A stretch of DNA of 8,654 nucleotides, from positions 1-8,654 of the forward strand of contig JAJRPH010000178.1 of the NCBI GenBank assembly GCA_024280875.1, read 5' to 3'. A program made the translations under genes and the position numbers. Positions 1 to 7,606 of this stretch are shown here, one piece after another (position 1 is the stretch's first letter; each line of letters opens with the position of its first letter). The notes under the pieces are model-generated. The model did no database searches. It worked only from the letters and a program-made list of their open reading frames with translations, and was not told the DNA's origin. This DNA comes from Deltaproteobacteria bacterium (GTDB taxonomy: Bacteria; Desulfobacterota; Desulfobacteria; Desulfobacterales; Desulfosalsimonadaceae).

Positions 1-3000
1 AATAACCCCAGTTCCGCAACCGGCGAGGTGGGGGACCTGGTCTGGTTTGATGTGGATGGCGACGGTATTAAGGATGTGGGAGAAAACGGGCTTGCCAATG
101 TGGAGGTTACGTTAAAAGATGAGTTCGGCACGCCCAAGGCTGTCACCACCACTGACGGCAGCGGAAAATATAGGTTCATCGGAGTGACGCCGGCAAATAA
201 TTATTTTGTGGAGGTTACTGACGGATTGCCTGCCGGACTCACTCAGTCCGCACCCGCCGGGCACACGGATGATAAAACAGATGCGTTTAATTTAACCGCC
301 GGTCAGGTCTATCTGGATGCGGATTTTGGCTATAAGGCGGCTTCAGGAACCGGAACCGTCGGCGACTATGTATGGCATGATGCGGACAATGACGGGTTCC
401 AGGACGGTGGAGAACCGGGATTATCCGGTGTAAGCGTGGAACTCTGGCAGGACACGGATTCAAATGGTCTCTTTGATTCCGGGATAGATACTCAGCTTGC
501 GACCACCACTACCGCTGCGGACGGCAGTTACCTCTTTACAGGGGTTACCGCCTCCGGTACCGAAGACTACCTGGTATATGTGGACGGCGCTCAGGCCGCG
601 CTTACAGGATATTCTCACAGTACCTCCCCTGTGACGGTGATAACGGACATGTCCGCCGGAGACGTAAACCTGGCCAATGATTTCGGGTTTGTCAATACAT
701 CCGGAACCACTTATTCCATCAAGGACCGGGTCTGGTATGATGCAGATGCAGATGAAGAAGATGATGGTGAAACCGGGATTTCCGTGGTGACCGTGGATCT
801 TCTGGATGCCAGTCTAAACGTGATTGCATCCGTAACCACTGATACAGACGGTTATTTTGAATTTACCGGTGTTCCCGGGGCTGGTGCCGATTATACTATC
901 CGGATTACCGACAACAACAGCAAGCTGACCGATTATTACGGCACCACCGCCGAAGCCATTGCCGGTGAAATGGCCATCAATAATTTGAGCGGAAATCTCG
1001 ATTATACGGTGGAACCCACAGAACCCAATTTCGGATATAACGTGACCTGCGCCATTGGTGATACGGTCTTTAATGATGTGGATGGCGATACGGTGCAGGA
1101 TGCCGGAGAGTTCGGTATTTCCGGGGTGACCGTCAATCTGTATCTTGATGACGGGGACGGTATCCGCAACGGCGCTGATACTCTGAGCGCCACTCTGACA
1201 ACGGATGCCAACGGCAATTATCTCTTTTCCGGCTTAAACAACGGCACTTATTTTGTAGATATTGATCCCACCCAGGCGGCCTTGAGCAGCTATGATACCC
1301 GGACTACGGCAGATGATGAGGTAGCTGCAGGAGATCAGCGGGAAGTCCTGGTCAATGACGACAGCCATCTGGATATTGATTACGGATATCAGGCATCCTC
1401 TCAGGGAAGTGTGGCCGGTACATTGTGGAAAGATGATGATGGAGACGGCGTGATTGATGCCGACGAAATCTTCTTTTCTGGTGTGACCATGGAACTGCGG
1501 AACAGCGGCGGCAGCACGATTGCAACAGATACCACAGACGGCAGCGGGGCGTATTCCTTTACCGGAATTCCCATTCTTAGCCCGGCTGAAACCTATACAG
1601 TGGTGATTACCGATGATACCAGTGTGTTGGGCGGGTACAGCGCCACTTATGAAGTCACCGAAGGGACAACCGCACCCTTTAACGCACAGGAGGACGTGAA
1701 ACCGGATACGGTTACCGGAAATGAAGATATAACCGGAATTAATTTTGGTTTCAAGGATCCGGTGGTGACCCGGGCAGTGATTGGTGATTTTGGCGCCTTT
1801 AATGAAGGCGGCAAGGTAGTGGTCCGCTGGCAGACAGTATCAGAGCATGGCACGGTCGGGTTTTATCTTTATCGCCTGAATATGGAAACAAGCCAGTACG
1901 AAGCGGTGAACACCAGGATGCTGCCCGGGCTGCTCTTTGCACCGGCCGGCGGCAGTTACAGTTATGAGGATCAAGGGGCAGAAACCGGCGCTTACTATAC
2001 CTATCGCCTGGAAGAAATCGAAGCAGGCGGTAACCATATTACATATGGCCCGTGGCTGGTTTACACCGGTACTTTGCCGGCAGGTGAAGCAACAGCTGTC
2101 AAACTGGACCCCCATGCCGCCATTACCGGCTTTAAGTCGGCTGAAAAGCCCCTGTCCGATGCGAAAATAGCCCGTTTAGAGGCAAGTATGGAAGCCCGGC
2201 TTGCAGCCTATGCGAATAAAATTAGACGCAGGGGAGGGCAGGGCAAAATTTCAATCGCAGAAGACGGGCTTTATTTTATTGCTGCTGAAGATATTGCACG
2301 GGTATTTAATATCCGTTTGAAAAAAATCATCAACCAGATAAAATATAATCATGTGCGGTTGCGCTGCAAGGGGCGAAATGTGGCTCTTTTGCCTGTAGAT
2401 GATAACAGTGGGGTGTATTTTTATGGTGAAAAGTACAAAACCCAATATTCTGATGAAAATGTCTACTGGCTGGATATTCACAGTGGCCTGAAAATGAATA
2501 CGGTTAACCGTGCACCAAAAATTGCGGCTGAGGACGTACAGTATTTTTATCAATGGGTATGGGAAGAAGAAGATCATTACCCCTTAATGCCGTTTTTTAC
2601 GGACCCGGAAGATGATTTTTGGATGTGGGACTATATTTTCCCGGGATATGGCCGTGACCAGGTAGATGTAACAGTTTCAACACCGGAAATTATTGATGTT
2701 GATACTGTTACGCTGACGGTAGTGCTTCAGGGAGCCAGCGACGCGTTTGATGGAAATGATCATCATGCGGTGATTCGTGTCAATGGCGTGGATGTTGGTG
2801 AAGCCCGTTGGGATGGATTTGATTCAACTCTAATTTCTGTTCCTGTGGCATCGGCACTTTTCAATGACGGTGACAATCAGATTGAAATTGGAGGAATAAA
2901 GGAAGCGGGTGTACTATATAGTATTTTTTATCTCAACAATTTACAGGTGGTGTACCCGAGAAGTTATGCCGCCACAGACAATCAGCTGACAGCGGAAAAC

Positions 3001-4293
3001 AACGGGTATCAGACATTGCAGATGGACGGGTTTACAGATGCAGATATCCGTGTATTTGATATCACTGACCCAGGAAAACCAAAAGTCCTGTCCGAAACAG
3101 CTATAGAACCGTCCGGGGCCGGTGGTGGTGATTTCCAGGTCAGTTTCCAGGCCGGTACTGTTTTCCTGCGATATATTGCAATTACACCGGCAATGGTCAA
3201 ACCCTGTACGCTGATTGCCGACCAGCCGTCATTTTTAAAAAAGAAGTTTAACCTGGGTGATTTTCTGGTTATCACCAGCAGTGATATGGTGGATGCGGCC
3301 CAGACCCTGGCTGATTATCGGACATCCCAGGGACACCATGCCAGGGTAGTGGATGTTGAGGATATTTATGATGAATTTTCCTATGGTATCCGGGATGCGA
3401 ATGCAATTCGGGAGTTTTTTGCCTGGGCTTACAGCAAATGGCGGATCCCGCCCAAATACGTTCTTCTGGCCGGTGATGGATCATTCGACTATAAAGACAA
3501 TATGGGATTTGGCGATTCCATTATACCACCTCGGGTTTTCGGAACACCGGATGGACTAAGTGTCACCGATGCTCCATATGCGGATGTTGCGGGAAATGAC
3601 TGGATTCCGGAATTTGCCATTGGGCGTATACCAGTAATCAGTGCAGATGAACTCCTGGATTACATCAATAAGGTGATCGGGTATGAGTCTTCTGCCGGTG
3701 CATGGACCAGGCAGGCCATTCTTGCCGCGGATGCCCCGGACAGTGGGGGCGATTTTATCGCTTCCAGTGAAGAAGTAGCCGGTCTTTTTCCAGCGGACTA
3801 TTTACTGGACCGTCTGTATCTGGATGTGATGCCCATAGCAACTGCACGGACAAAACTGATTGCGGATATTAACGCCGGCCGGGCTTTTATGAATTTTATT
3901 GGTCATGGCGGCCCGAAACAGATCGGAAACCATAATTTGCTTTCAACTAATGATCTGTCGCAACTGCATAATGGAATGCTCCTGCCGGTGATGACAGCTA
4001 TGACCTGCGCAGCAGGGAATTTCGGGTATCCCGGACTTGATGGCTTAAATGAGGCACTGACTGTAAAAGCAGACGGCGGCGCGGTGGCTGTGTGGGCGCC
4101 ATCCGGATTTGCCTTTAACAGTGCGTCCGAAGAGCTGTGCAAGGGATTTTACAATGCCGTGTTCATCGGCGGAGAAACGGTCCTTGGAGACGCCATCCGC
4201 AGTTCCCAGGAGGCATTTGCCAACCGTGGTGAGAAATTGTATCACCTGGATCTTTACAACCTGATGGGTGATCCGGCATTACGCCTGAAATAA
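1..4293 (+). CDS. Large surface/secreted protein: SdrD-B-like repeats plus C-terminal C25 (gingipain-like) cysteine peptidase, 5' partial
   Basis: The reading frame is open from the first base, so the N-terminus and any signal peptide lie outside the window. The GTG at 28 is an internal Val: the residues around it align with the start of the next repeat (GEVGDLVW versus GTVGDYVW). Domains in order: five SdrD-B-like calcium-binding beta repeats (about 19-1760); an FN3-like module with a VVVRWQTVSEHGTVGFYLYR pattern (about 1775-2080); a linker and N-terminal C25-type region with NVYWLDIHSG (about 2230-2500); a beta-rich region (about 2660-2980); and a C25 peptidase domain (about 3240-4290). Catalytic candidates are His in FIGHGG (codon 3904) and Cys in MTCAAGNF (codon 4006). 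The end, NLMGDPALRL, is typical of C25 proteins, and no C-terminal sorting domain follows. Known for the family: clan CD cysteine endopeptidases, usually extracellular. Inferred: an exported adhesin-protease. It ends 23 bases before the PqqD-like gene on the same strand, so co-transcription is plausible. The domain calls are firm; the substrate is unknown. Confidence 0.9.
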   Translation, partial: NNPSSATGEVGDLVWFDVDGDGIKDVGENGLANVEVTLKDEFGTPKAVTTTDGSGKYRFIGVTPANNYFVEVTDGLPAGLTQSAPAGHTDDKTDAFNLTAGQVYLDADFGYKAASGTGTVGDYVWHDADNDGFQDGGEPGLSGVSVELWQDTDSNGLFDSGIDTQLATTTTAADGSYLFTGVTASGTEDYLVYVDGAQAALTGYSHSTSPVTVITDMSAGDVNLANDFGFVNTSGTTYSIKDRVWYDADADEEDDGETGISVVTVDLLDASLNVIASVTTDTDGYFEFTGVPGAGADYTIRITDNNSKLTDYYGTTAEAIAGEMAINNLSGNLDYTVEPTEPNFGYNVTCAIGDTVFNDVDGDTVQDAGEFGISGVTVNLYLDDGDGIRNGADTLSATLTTDANGNYLFSGLNNGTYFVDIDPTQAALSSYDTRTTADDEVAAGDQREVLVNDDSHLDIDYGYQASSQGSVAGTLWKDDDGDGVIDADEIFFSGVTMELRNSGGSTIATDTTDGSGAYSFTGIPILSPAETYTVVITDDTSVLGGYSATYEVTEGTTAPFNAQEDVKPDTVTGNEDITGINFGFKDPVVTRAVIGDFGAFNEGGKVVVRWQTVSEHGTVGFYLYRLNMETSQYEAVNTRMLPGLLFAPAGGSYSYEDQGAETGAYYTYRLEEIEAGGNHITYGPWLVYTGTLPAGEATAVKLDPHAAITGFKSAEKPLSDAKIARLEASMEARLAAYANKIRRRGGQGKISIAEDGLYFIAAEDIARVFNIRLKKIINQIKYNHVRLRCKGRNVALLPVDDNSGVYFYGEKYKTQYSDENVYWLDIHSGLKMNTVNRAPKIAAEDVQYFYQWVWEEEDHYPLMPFFTDPEDDFWMWDYIFPGYGRDQVDVTVSTPEIIDVDTVTLTVVLQGASDAFDGNDHHAVIRVNGVDVGEARWDGFDSTLISVPVASALFNDGDNQIEIGGIKEAGVLYSIFYLNNLQVVYPRSYAATDNQLTAENNGYQTLQMDGFTDADIRVFDITDPGKPKVLSETAIEPSGAGGGDFQVSFQAGTVFLRYIAITPAMVKPCTLIADQPSFLKKKFNLGDFLVITSSDMVDAAQTLADYRTSQGHHARVVDVEDIYDEFSYGIRDANAIREFFAWAYSKWRIPPKYVLLAGDGSFDYKDNMGFGDSIIPPRVFGTPDGLSVTDAPYADVAGNDWIPEFAIGRIPVISADELLDYINKVIGYESSAGAWTRQAILAADAPDSGGDFIASSEEVAGLFPADYLLDRLYLDVMPIATARTKLIADINAGRAFMNFIGHGGPKQIGNHNLLSTNDLSQLHNGMLLPVMTAMTCAAGNFGYPGLDGLNEALTVKADGGAVAVWAPSGFAFNSASEELCKGFYNAVFIGGETVLGDAIRSSQEAFANRGEKLYHLDLYNLMGDPALRLK
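19..1761 (+). repeat. Five degenerate SdrD-B-like protein repeats
   Basis: Five units of about 340-365 bases each start near 19, 346, 703, 1042 and 1396. Each opens with a G-D-x-V-W/F-x-D-x-D-x-D-G type loop and closes with an F/Y-G-Y/F motif (DFGYK, DFGFV, NFGYN, DYGYQ, NFGFK). The Asp-rich loop is a likely Ca2+ site by family knowledge. Unit 3 has a degraded loop (DADADEEDDGETG) without the usual DGDG. DNA identity between units is low, so these are old domain duplications rather than recent tandem DNA repeats. Confidence 0.8.
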
Positions 4294-4316
4294 TATTATA
4301 TATTGTAAGGATCTTT

Positions 4317-4625
4317 ATGCCTGTAAATACACGTGAATTTGAAAAAAGATGGTCTCCGTCCGAGCATGTGATAACAAGAAAAATATCCGATGAAACCATT
4401 CTGGTCCCGATTTCCGGTAACCTGGCCAATATGCAGCGGATTTTTACCATCAATGAGGTTGGCGCATCTGTTTGGGCCATGATGGATGGTAAAAAAACAG
4501 AAAAAGAAATTCGAAAGGCATTACAACAGGTGTTTGATGTGGGAGAAGACCAGTTGGATAAGGATCTGCTTGATTTTATTGAGCAGTTGAAACAGTCGGA
4601 TTTGATTCAGGAGCAGACTGTTTAA
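4317..4625 (+). CDS. PqqD-like peptide chaperone (RiPP recognition element), 102 aa
   Basis: A small stand-alone PqqD-family protein. Visible family features are the central IFTINEVGASVWAMMDGKKT stretch, with the E-x-G-x-x-x-W pattern of PqqD proteins, followed by the helical segment that pairs with it (EIRKALQQVFDV...LLDFIEQL). Family members form winged-helix RiPP recognition elements. They bind the leader of a precursor peptide and hand it to a radical SAM enzyme. The length matches discrete PqqD proteins (about 90-100 aa). The start is ATG 4317 with AAGGA at 4307-4311 and a 5-base spacer. The stop overlaps the next start by one base (TAATG at 4623-4627), the usual sign of translational coupling with the radical SAM gene. 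Inferred partner peptide: the precursor encoded at 5721-5900. Confidence 0.88.
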   Translation: MPVNTREFEKRWSPSEHVITRKISDETILVPISGNLANMQRIFTINEVGASVWAMMDGKKTEKEIRKALQQVFDVGEDQLDKDLLDFIEQLKQSDLIQEQTV

Positions 4626-5740
4626 TGCAGTGTGTCCATGATACCGGTCAAAATGGGCGGGAATTTTTTGAAAGATTTTACATAAAAGTCAATCAGAACC
4701 GAATTCCTGTTTCCGGAGCCATTGAGTTAACTTCCCGATGTAATCTACGTTGTATTCATTGTTATATCTCCTGTGATGGCAGACGCGGTATTGATAACAC
4801 TGCCGAACTCTCTGCGCGCCGGTGGATGGATTTGATTGATCAGATAACGGATAGCGGCTGCCTTTTTTTACTGTTTACCGGCGGGGAGTGCCTTTTACGA
4901 CCTGATTTCCCTGAGATTTACCGCCATGCCTGTAAAAACGGGTTACTGGTGACCGTATTTTCAAACGGTACCAGCGTTACCGAAAAGGTCGTTGATATTT
5001 TTGAGAATTATCCACCCCACTCTGTGGAAATCAGCCTTTACGGGGCAACAGCGTCAACCTATGAAAAGATAACCGGCGTAGCCGGGTCCTTTAAAAAATG
5101 CATGCAGGGGATTTATAAAATATCCGACCATGGTTTTCATCTCAAGCTCAAAACCATGCTTTTAAATATAAATATTCATGAACTGGCTGAGATGGAGGCA
5201 TTTGCAGCGGATCTGGGAGCGCCATTTAGGTTTGACGCCATGATTTCTCCACGGCTGGACGGCGATCAGGAGCCTTTAAATTATCGTGTCAGTCCTGCGC
5301 TGGTGGTGGCAAAGGAGTTTTCGGATCAAAAGCGTGCAAAGCAGCAGCATGATTTTTATTATCGGATGAACAGGCAGGAGATCTTAACAGATCTTTATAT
5401 TTGCGGTGCAGGTATGAATATGTTTTATATTGATGCGTCCGGTATGATGCGGCCGTGCATGATGGTGCCAGGAGCAGGACATGATCTTTTAAACCGTTCT
5501 TTTGAGCAGGTCTGGCACAGTGATGCATTTACACAATTTTCAAAAAAAGAAAAGGCTCCGGGAATATGCCAGACATGTGATCAAAAAATATTATGCGGAT
5601 ATTGTCCTGGTTTTTTTGCCCTCGAATCCGGCAGTGAAAAGACCGTTTCAGATTATCTTTGCCAAATCGGCCGGATACGGAAACAGGCAATTTTAAATTT
5701 GCATAAAAAGGAAGGAACTCATGACCAGCCAGCGCCCTGA
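4625..5740 (+). CDS. Radical SAM/SPASM peptide-modifying enzyme, 371 aa
   Basis: The radical SAM [4Fe-4S] motif CxxxCxxC is C39-NLR-C43-IH-C46. The SAM-binding GGE is at 86-88 in FTGGECLLR. The C-terminus is a complete SPASM domain. C260-x12-G273-x4-C278 fits the canonical CX9-15GX4C, then C315-x2-C318-x5-C324-x2-C327 and a final C346 follow, enough ligands for two auxiliary Fe-S clusters. Known for the family: SPASM enzymes such as PqqE, AlbA and the ranthipeptide and streptide maturases make thioether or C-C crosslinks on ribosomal peptides. Start ATG 4625 overlaps the PqqD stop; AGGAG lies at 4609-4613 with an 11-base spacer. The 3' end overlaps the precursor gene by 20 bases, tying the enzyme to that peptide. 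Which bond it makes cannot be read from sequence; thioethers on C33, C49 or C54 of the precursor are a reasonable guess. The class is certain and the reaction is not. Confidence 0.92.
   Translation: MQCVHDTGQNGREFFERFYIKVNQNRIPVSGAIELTSRCNLRCIHCYISCDGRRGIDNTAELSARRWMDLIDQITDSGCLFLLFTGGECLLRPDFPEIYRHACKNGLLVTVFSNGTSVTEKVVDIFENYPPHSVEISLYGATASTYEKITGVAGSFKKCMQGIYKISDHGFHLKLKTMLLNINIHELAEMEAFAADLGAPFRFDAMISPRLDGDQEPLNYRVSPALVVAKEFSDQKRAKQQHDFYYRMNRQEILTDLYICGAGMNMFYIDASGMMRPCMMVPGAGHDLLNRSFEQVWHSDAFTQFSKKEKAPGICQTCDQKILCGYCPGFFALESGSEKTVSDYLCQIGRIRKQAILNLHKKEGTHDQPAP
5710..5715 (+). promoter_or_regulatory. Ribosome binding site of the precursor peptide gene
   Basis: GGAAGG, 5 bases before ATG 5721 and inside the end of the radical SAM gene. 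Its quality and spacing support a real gene at 5721 although only 59 codons follow. Confidence 0.75.
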
Positions 5741-5900
5741 AAAGGGTAAAAAAACGTATCATAAACCCGAAATCAAAGTAATTGATCTGGCAGCAGAGGA
5801 AGTCCTGGCAGTGGGATGTAAAACCCCTACCACTGTTCCTGCCGGTTCATCCCCCGGCCCCGGCTGTCTGGCCCAAAGCTGTCTTCAGCCCGGTTCCTGA
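5721..5900 (+). CDS. RiPP precursor peptide, 59 aa
   Basis: A short gene between the radical SAM and kinase genes. Residues 1-32 look like a leader: Lys-rich start, then YHKPEIKVIDLAAEEVLAVG. The Y-x-x-P-E-I-x-x-I-D-L pattern followed by acidic residues and a small-residue end resembles leaders served by PqqD-type recognition elements. Residues 33-59 look like the core. They open with C33-KTP, have Cys at 33, 49 and 54, and are rich in Pro, Gly, Ser and Thr (SSPGPG at 43-48), ending in L-Q-P-G-S. The core has no acidic residue and one basic residue, K34. ATG 5721 follows GGAAGG by 5 bases and lies 20 bases inside the radical SAM gene; the stop is 29 bases before the kinase start. A cut after A30-V31-G32 would free a 27-residue product. 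I recognise no named precursor family. Its role as the substrate is inferred from context and leader-core architecture. Confidence 0.82.
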   Translation: MTSQRPEKGKKTYHKPEIKVIDLAAEEVLAVGCKTPTTVPAGSSPGPGCLAQSCLQPGS

Positions 5901-5929
5901 TCCGGCATGCGATGCATCATGGATGAATT

Positions 5930-6829
5930 ATGCTTCAATATGTGATTGCAGGTGTTAAACTGGACATTAGATCCGGGCCTGATGTTATAATTCGGGAAAG
6001 AAATGCCGTGCTGGAGAATTTTTTAGTTACGGGATACCGGCCGTCAGGTGACCACCGAATTCAGATTGAAATCACGGATGATCCAATAGCAGATGTTGAT
6101 CCGGAAAGTGTTTTGTTTGATGCGGATGCCGTTTGGTCTATTTTTCGGAATAACCATTATTATCGAATTCTTTCGCATCCGCCGGCCGTGCCGGACCCTT
6201 TGTGGGATGCCCGGTTTGATCTTGATTTTTCTTTTGGCAGAATCTCTTGCGGTAACCGGTTAAAAGAGATCAGTAACGGTCAGTTGATTTTGTACAATCC
6301 GGTTGTGTACCCTCTGGATCAGATTCTGATGATGCATTACCTGGCAAAAAATCGTGGAATGCTGATTCATGCCGCCGGCTGGTGCATAAATAATTCGGGC
6401 TGGATTTTTGCCGGAAAATCCGGTGCCGGCAAAAGTACGATCTCAAACCTGATTGTCAGGCAAACAGGAACAACCTTTTTAAGTGATGATCGTATTATTG
6501 TTCGGGAAGGGAGCGATAGATTTTTAATGTATGGCACCCCCTGGCCGGGCGATGCAGGGTATGCCGTCAACCAGTCGGTTCCCTTAAAGGGGTTTTTTTT
6601 TCTCGGCAAGGGAACCCGGAATAATATTCAAAAGCTGAAACCTTTTGATGCCATTGCCCGATTGATGCCGGTGGTGTCAGTCCCCTGGTATGACCGGGAA
6701 AAGGTGGCTCTCTTGATGGATTTTTGTGATGTATTGATGAAAAACATTCCTATGTATGAATTGACTTTTGTACCGGATAAAACAATTGTGGATGTGCTTG
6801 AAAAGTTTATTGATAAACAGTCTTTCTGA
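5930..6829 (+). CDS. HPr kinase-like P-loop kinase of a peptide-modification cluster, 299 aa
   Basis: Walker A is AGKSGAGKST at 161-170, preceded by MLIHAAGWCIN at 144-154. LSDDRIIV (184-191) carries the acidic pair typical of HprK-type kinases, and a GTPWPGD motif is at 202-208. The C-terminal half is thus the HPr kinase/phosphorylase fold. The N-terminal ~130 residues are a separate, weakly conserved domain. At 299 aa it is near HprK size, but the context is a RiPP locus with no PTS gene in view. Known relatives: HprK-related kinases sit in lasso-peptide clusters (PadeK, ThcoK types) where they phosphorylate the precursor's C-terminal Ser, and other HprK-related families have been noted beside PqqD-like proteins. 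The precursor just upstream ends in Ser. ATG 5930 is the first usable start, since an in-frame stop lies at 5924-5926; its Shine-Dalgarno is weak. The kinase fold is confident; the peptide target is inferred. Confidence 0.85.
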   Translation: MLQYVIAGVKLDIRSGPDVIIRERNAVLENFLVTGYRPSGDHRIQIEITDDPIADVDPESVLFDADAVWSIFRNNHYYRILSHPPAVPDPLWDARFDLDFSFGRISCGNRLKEISNGQLILYNPVVYPLDQILMMHYLAKNRGMLIHAAGWCINNSGWIFAGKSGAGKSTISNLIVRQTGTTFLSDDRIIVREGSDRFLMYGTPWPGDAGYAVNQSVPLKGFFFLGKGTRNNIQKLKPFDAIARLMPVVSVPWYDREKVALLMDFCDVLMKNIPMYELTFVPDKTIVDVLEKFIDKQSF

Positions 6830-6872
6830 ATATCAGCAGGAATTGAAATTTTTGAAACACCCATTACAACCG

Positions 6873-7319
6873 ATGAAACTTTTTTCTGAATTGCTTGAAG
6901 ACGGCTACGAACTCAGGCTGCAAGTGACCGGTGCCAGTATGTTGCCTTTTTTAGAGGCCGGCAGTTATGTAACCCTTTGCCGGATTCCGGTATCAAAATT
7001 AAGGATCGGGGATATTATTTTTTTTCAATGTGATGACGGGTCATTTAAATTACATCGGCTGATTCGCGTAAAAAATAAAAAGTTTATTACCAAAGGTGAT
7101 GCCCTGCGTGCTTTTGATCCGCTGTTTTCTAAAGATGATTACAAAGGAAAGGTGATCCGTATTGAACATTTTCGGTTTTGCGGTATGACCTTTCAAAATA
7201 TGGATCTCGGTTCTATTCGTCTGCTAAATTTCTTGATTGCAAAATACCAGCAGATAAAAACATATCTCATATTCATGTCTATCGGATTAAGGTCAAAACC
7301 GGCAAAAACACTCTCATAG
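6873..7319 (+). CDS. Sec11-like S26 family peptidase, likely cytoplasmic, about 148 aa
   Basis: Signal-peptidase fold (S24/S26). The nucleophile Ser is in TGASMLPF (S22 from ATG 6873). RIGDIIFF follows, then LHRLIRV with His (H61) where bacterial signal peptidase I has Lys, then FITKGDALRAFDP (D76, D82). This Ser-His-Asp pattern is that of the S26B/Sec11/SipW type. There is no N-terminal membrane anchor, unlike true signal peptidases; a mildly hydrophobic stretch (YLIFMSIGL) lies near the C-terminus. In this neighbourhood a role as leader peptidase for the precursor at 5721-5900 is inferred. The start is uncertain. The frame is open upstream, with ATG 6768 and ATG 6792 inside the kinase gene and TTG 6852 behind AGGA (6838-6841, 10-base spacer). 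ATG 6873 has no Shine-Dalgarno, but it places the N-terminus where such proteins begin, about 20 residues before the Ser motif. Confidence 0.8.
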   Translation: MKLFSELLEDGYELRLQVTGASMLPFLEAGSYVTLCRIPVSKLRIGDIIFFQCDDGSFKLHRLIRVKNKKFITKGDALRAFDPLFSKDDYKGKVIRIEHFRFCGMTFQNMDLGSIRLLNFLIAKYQQIKTYLIFMSIGLRSKPAKTLS

Positions 7320-7478
7320 TAATAGCCTGCCATCTATCTCCTGATAATTTTCGCCCTGCTTTTTTAGTGAGTCTTTAGTAATGGTTCCATACGACAAGTT
7401 GGAATGCATGCGTCATTTTGTCATTTCTTGTTTAACTATCTGTTTTAAAATAATAAAAAATATAATAAAGAAGAGCCT

Positions 7479-7507
7479 ATGACAGATTGTCGCCTGTTTC
7501 TTGTCAT
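7479..7507. repeat. Short inverted repeat, possible operator
   Basis: ATGACA (7479-7484) and TGTCAT (7502-7507) are inverted around a 17-base spacer. The first arm also pairs with a nearer TGTC (GACA-gat-TGTC, 7481-7491). The spacing is compatible with a dimeric regulator site upstream of the mini-ORF at 7706, but six-base arms can occur by chance in AT-rich DNA. Confidence 0.25.
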
Positions 7508-7586
7508 GTAGATGTTGTGGTAAGTGGATTGTTGTAAGCTTTTTTAATTTTTTTTATTAATAATTTCAGGTTGTAATGGGGTTTTT

Positions 7587-7606
7587 AAGTTGTTGGCAAC
7601 TTTTTT
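7587..7606 (+). terminator. Candidate rho-independent terminator
   Basis: AAGTTG, loop TTGG, CAACTT, then a run of six T (7601-7606). The stem is only 6 bp and AT-rich, so it would be weak. It lies about 270 bases beyond the end of the S26 peptidase gene and is the only hairpin-plus-T-run seen between that gene and the mini-ORF at 7706. Confidence 0.4.

Noticed and set aside
28..30. GTG as the true start of the large protein
   Set aside because: The frame is open to base 1 and this Val aligns with an internal Val of the next repeat, so it is an internal codon.
6768..6872. N-terminal extension of the S26 peptidase from ATG 6768 or 6792
   Set aside because: Both starts lie inside the kinase gene without a Shine-Dalgarno and would add residues with no family similarity; not fully excluded, and TTG 6852 behind AGGA remains an alternative.
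7381..7482. 33-codon plus-strand frame with a basic, Cys-containing hydrophobic product
   Set aside because: No convincing Shine-Dalgarno (only a weak AGTGAG), AT-rich low-complexity codons, and no leader-core pattern that would make it a second precursor.
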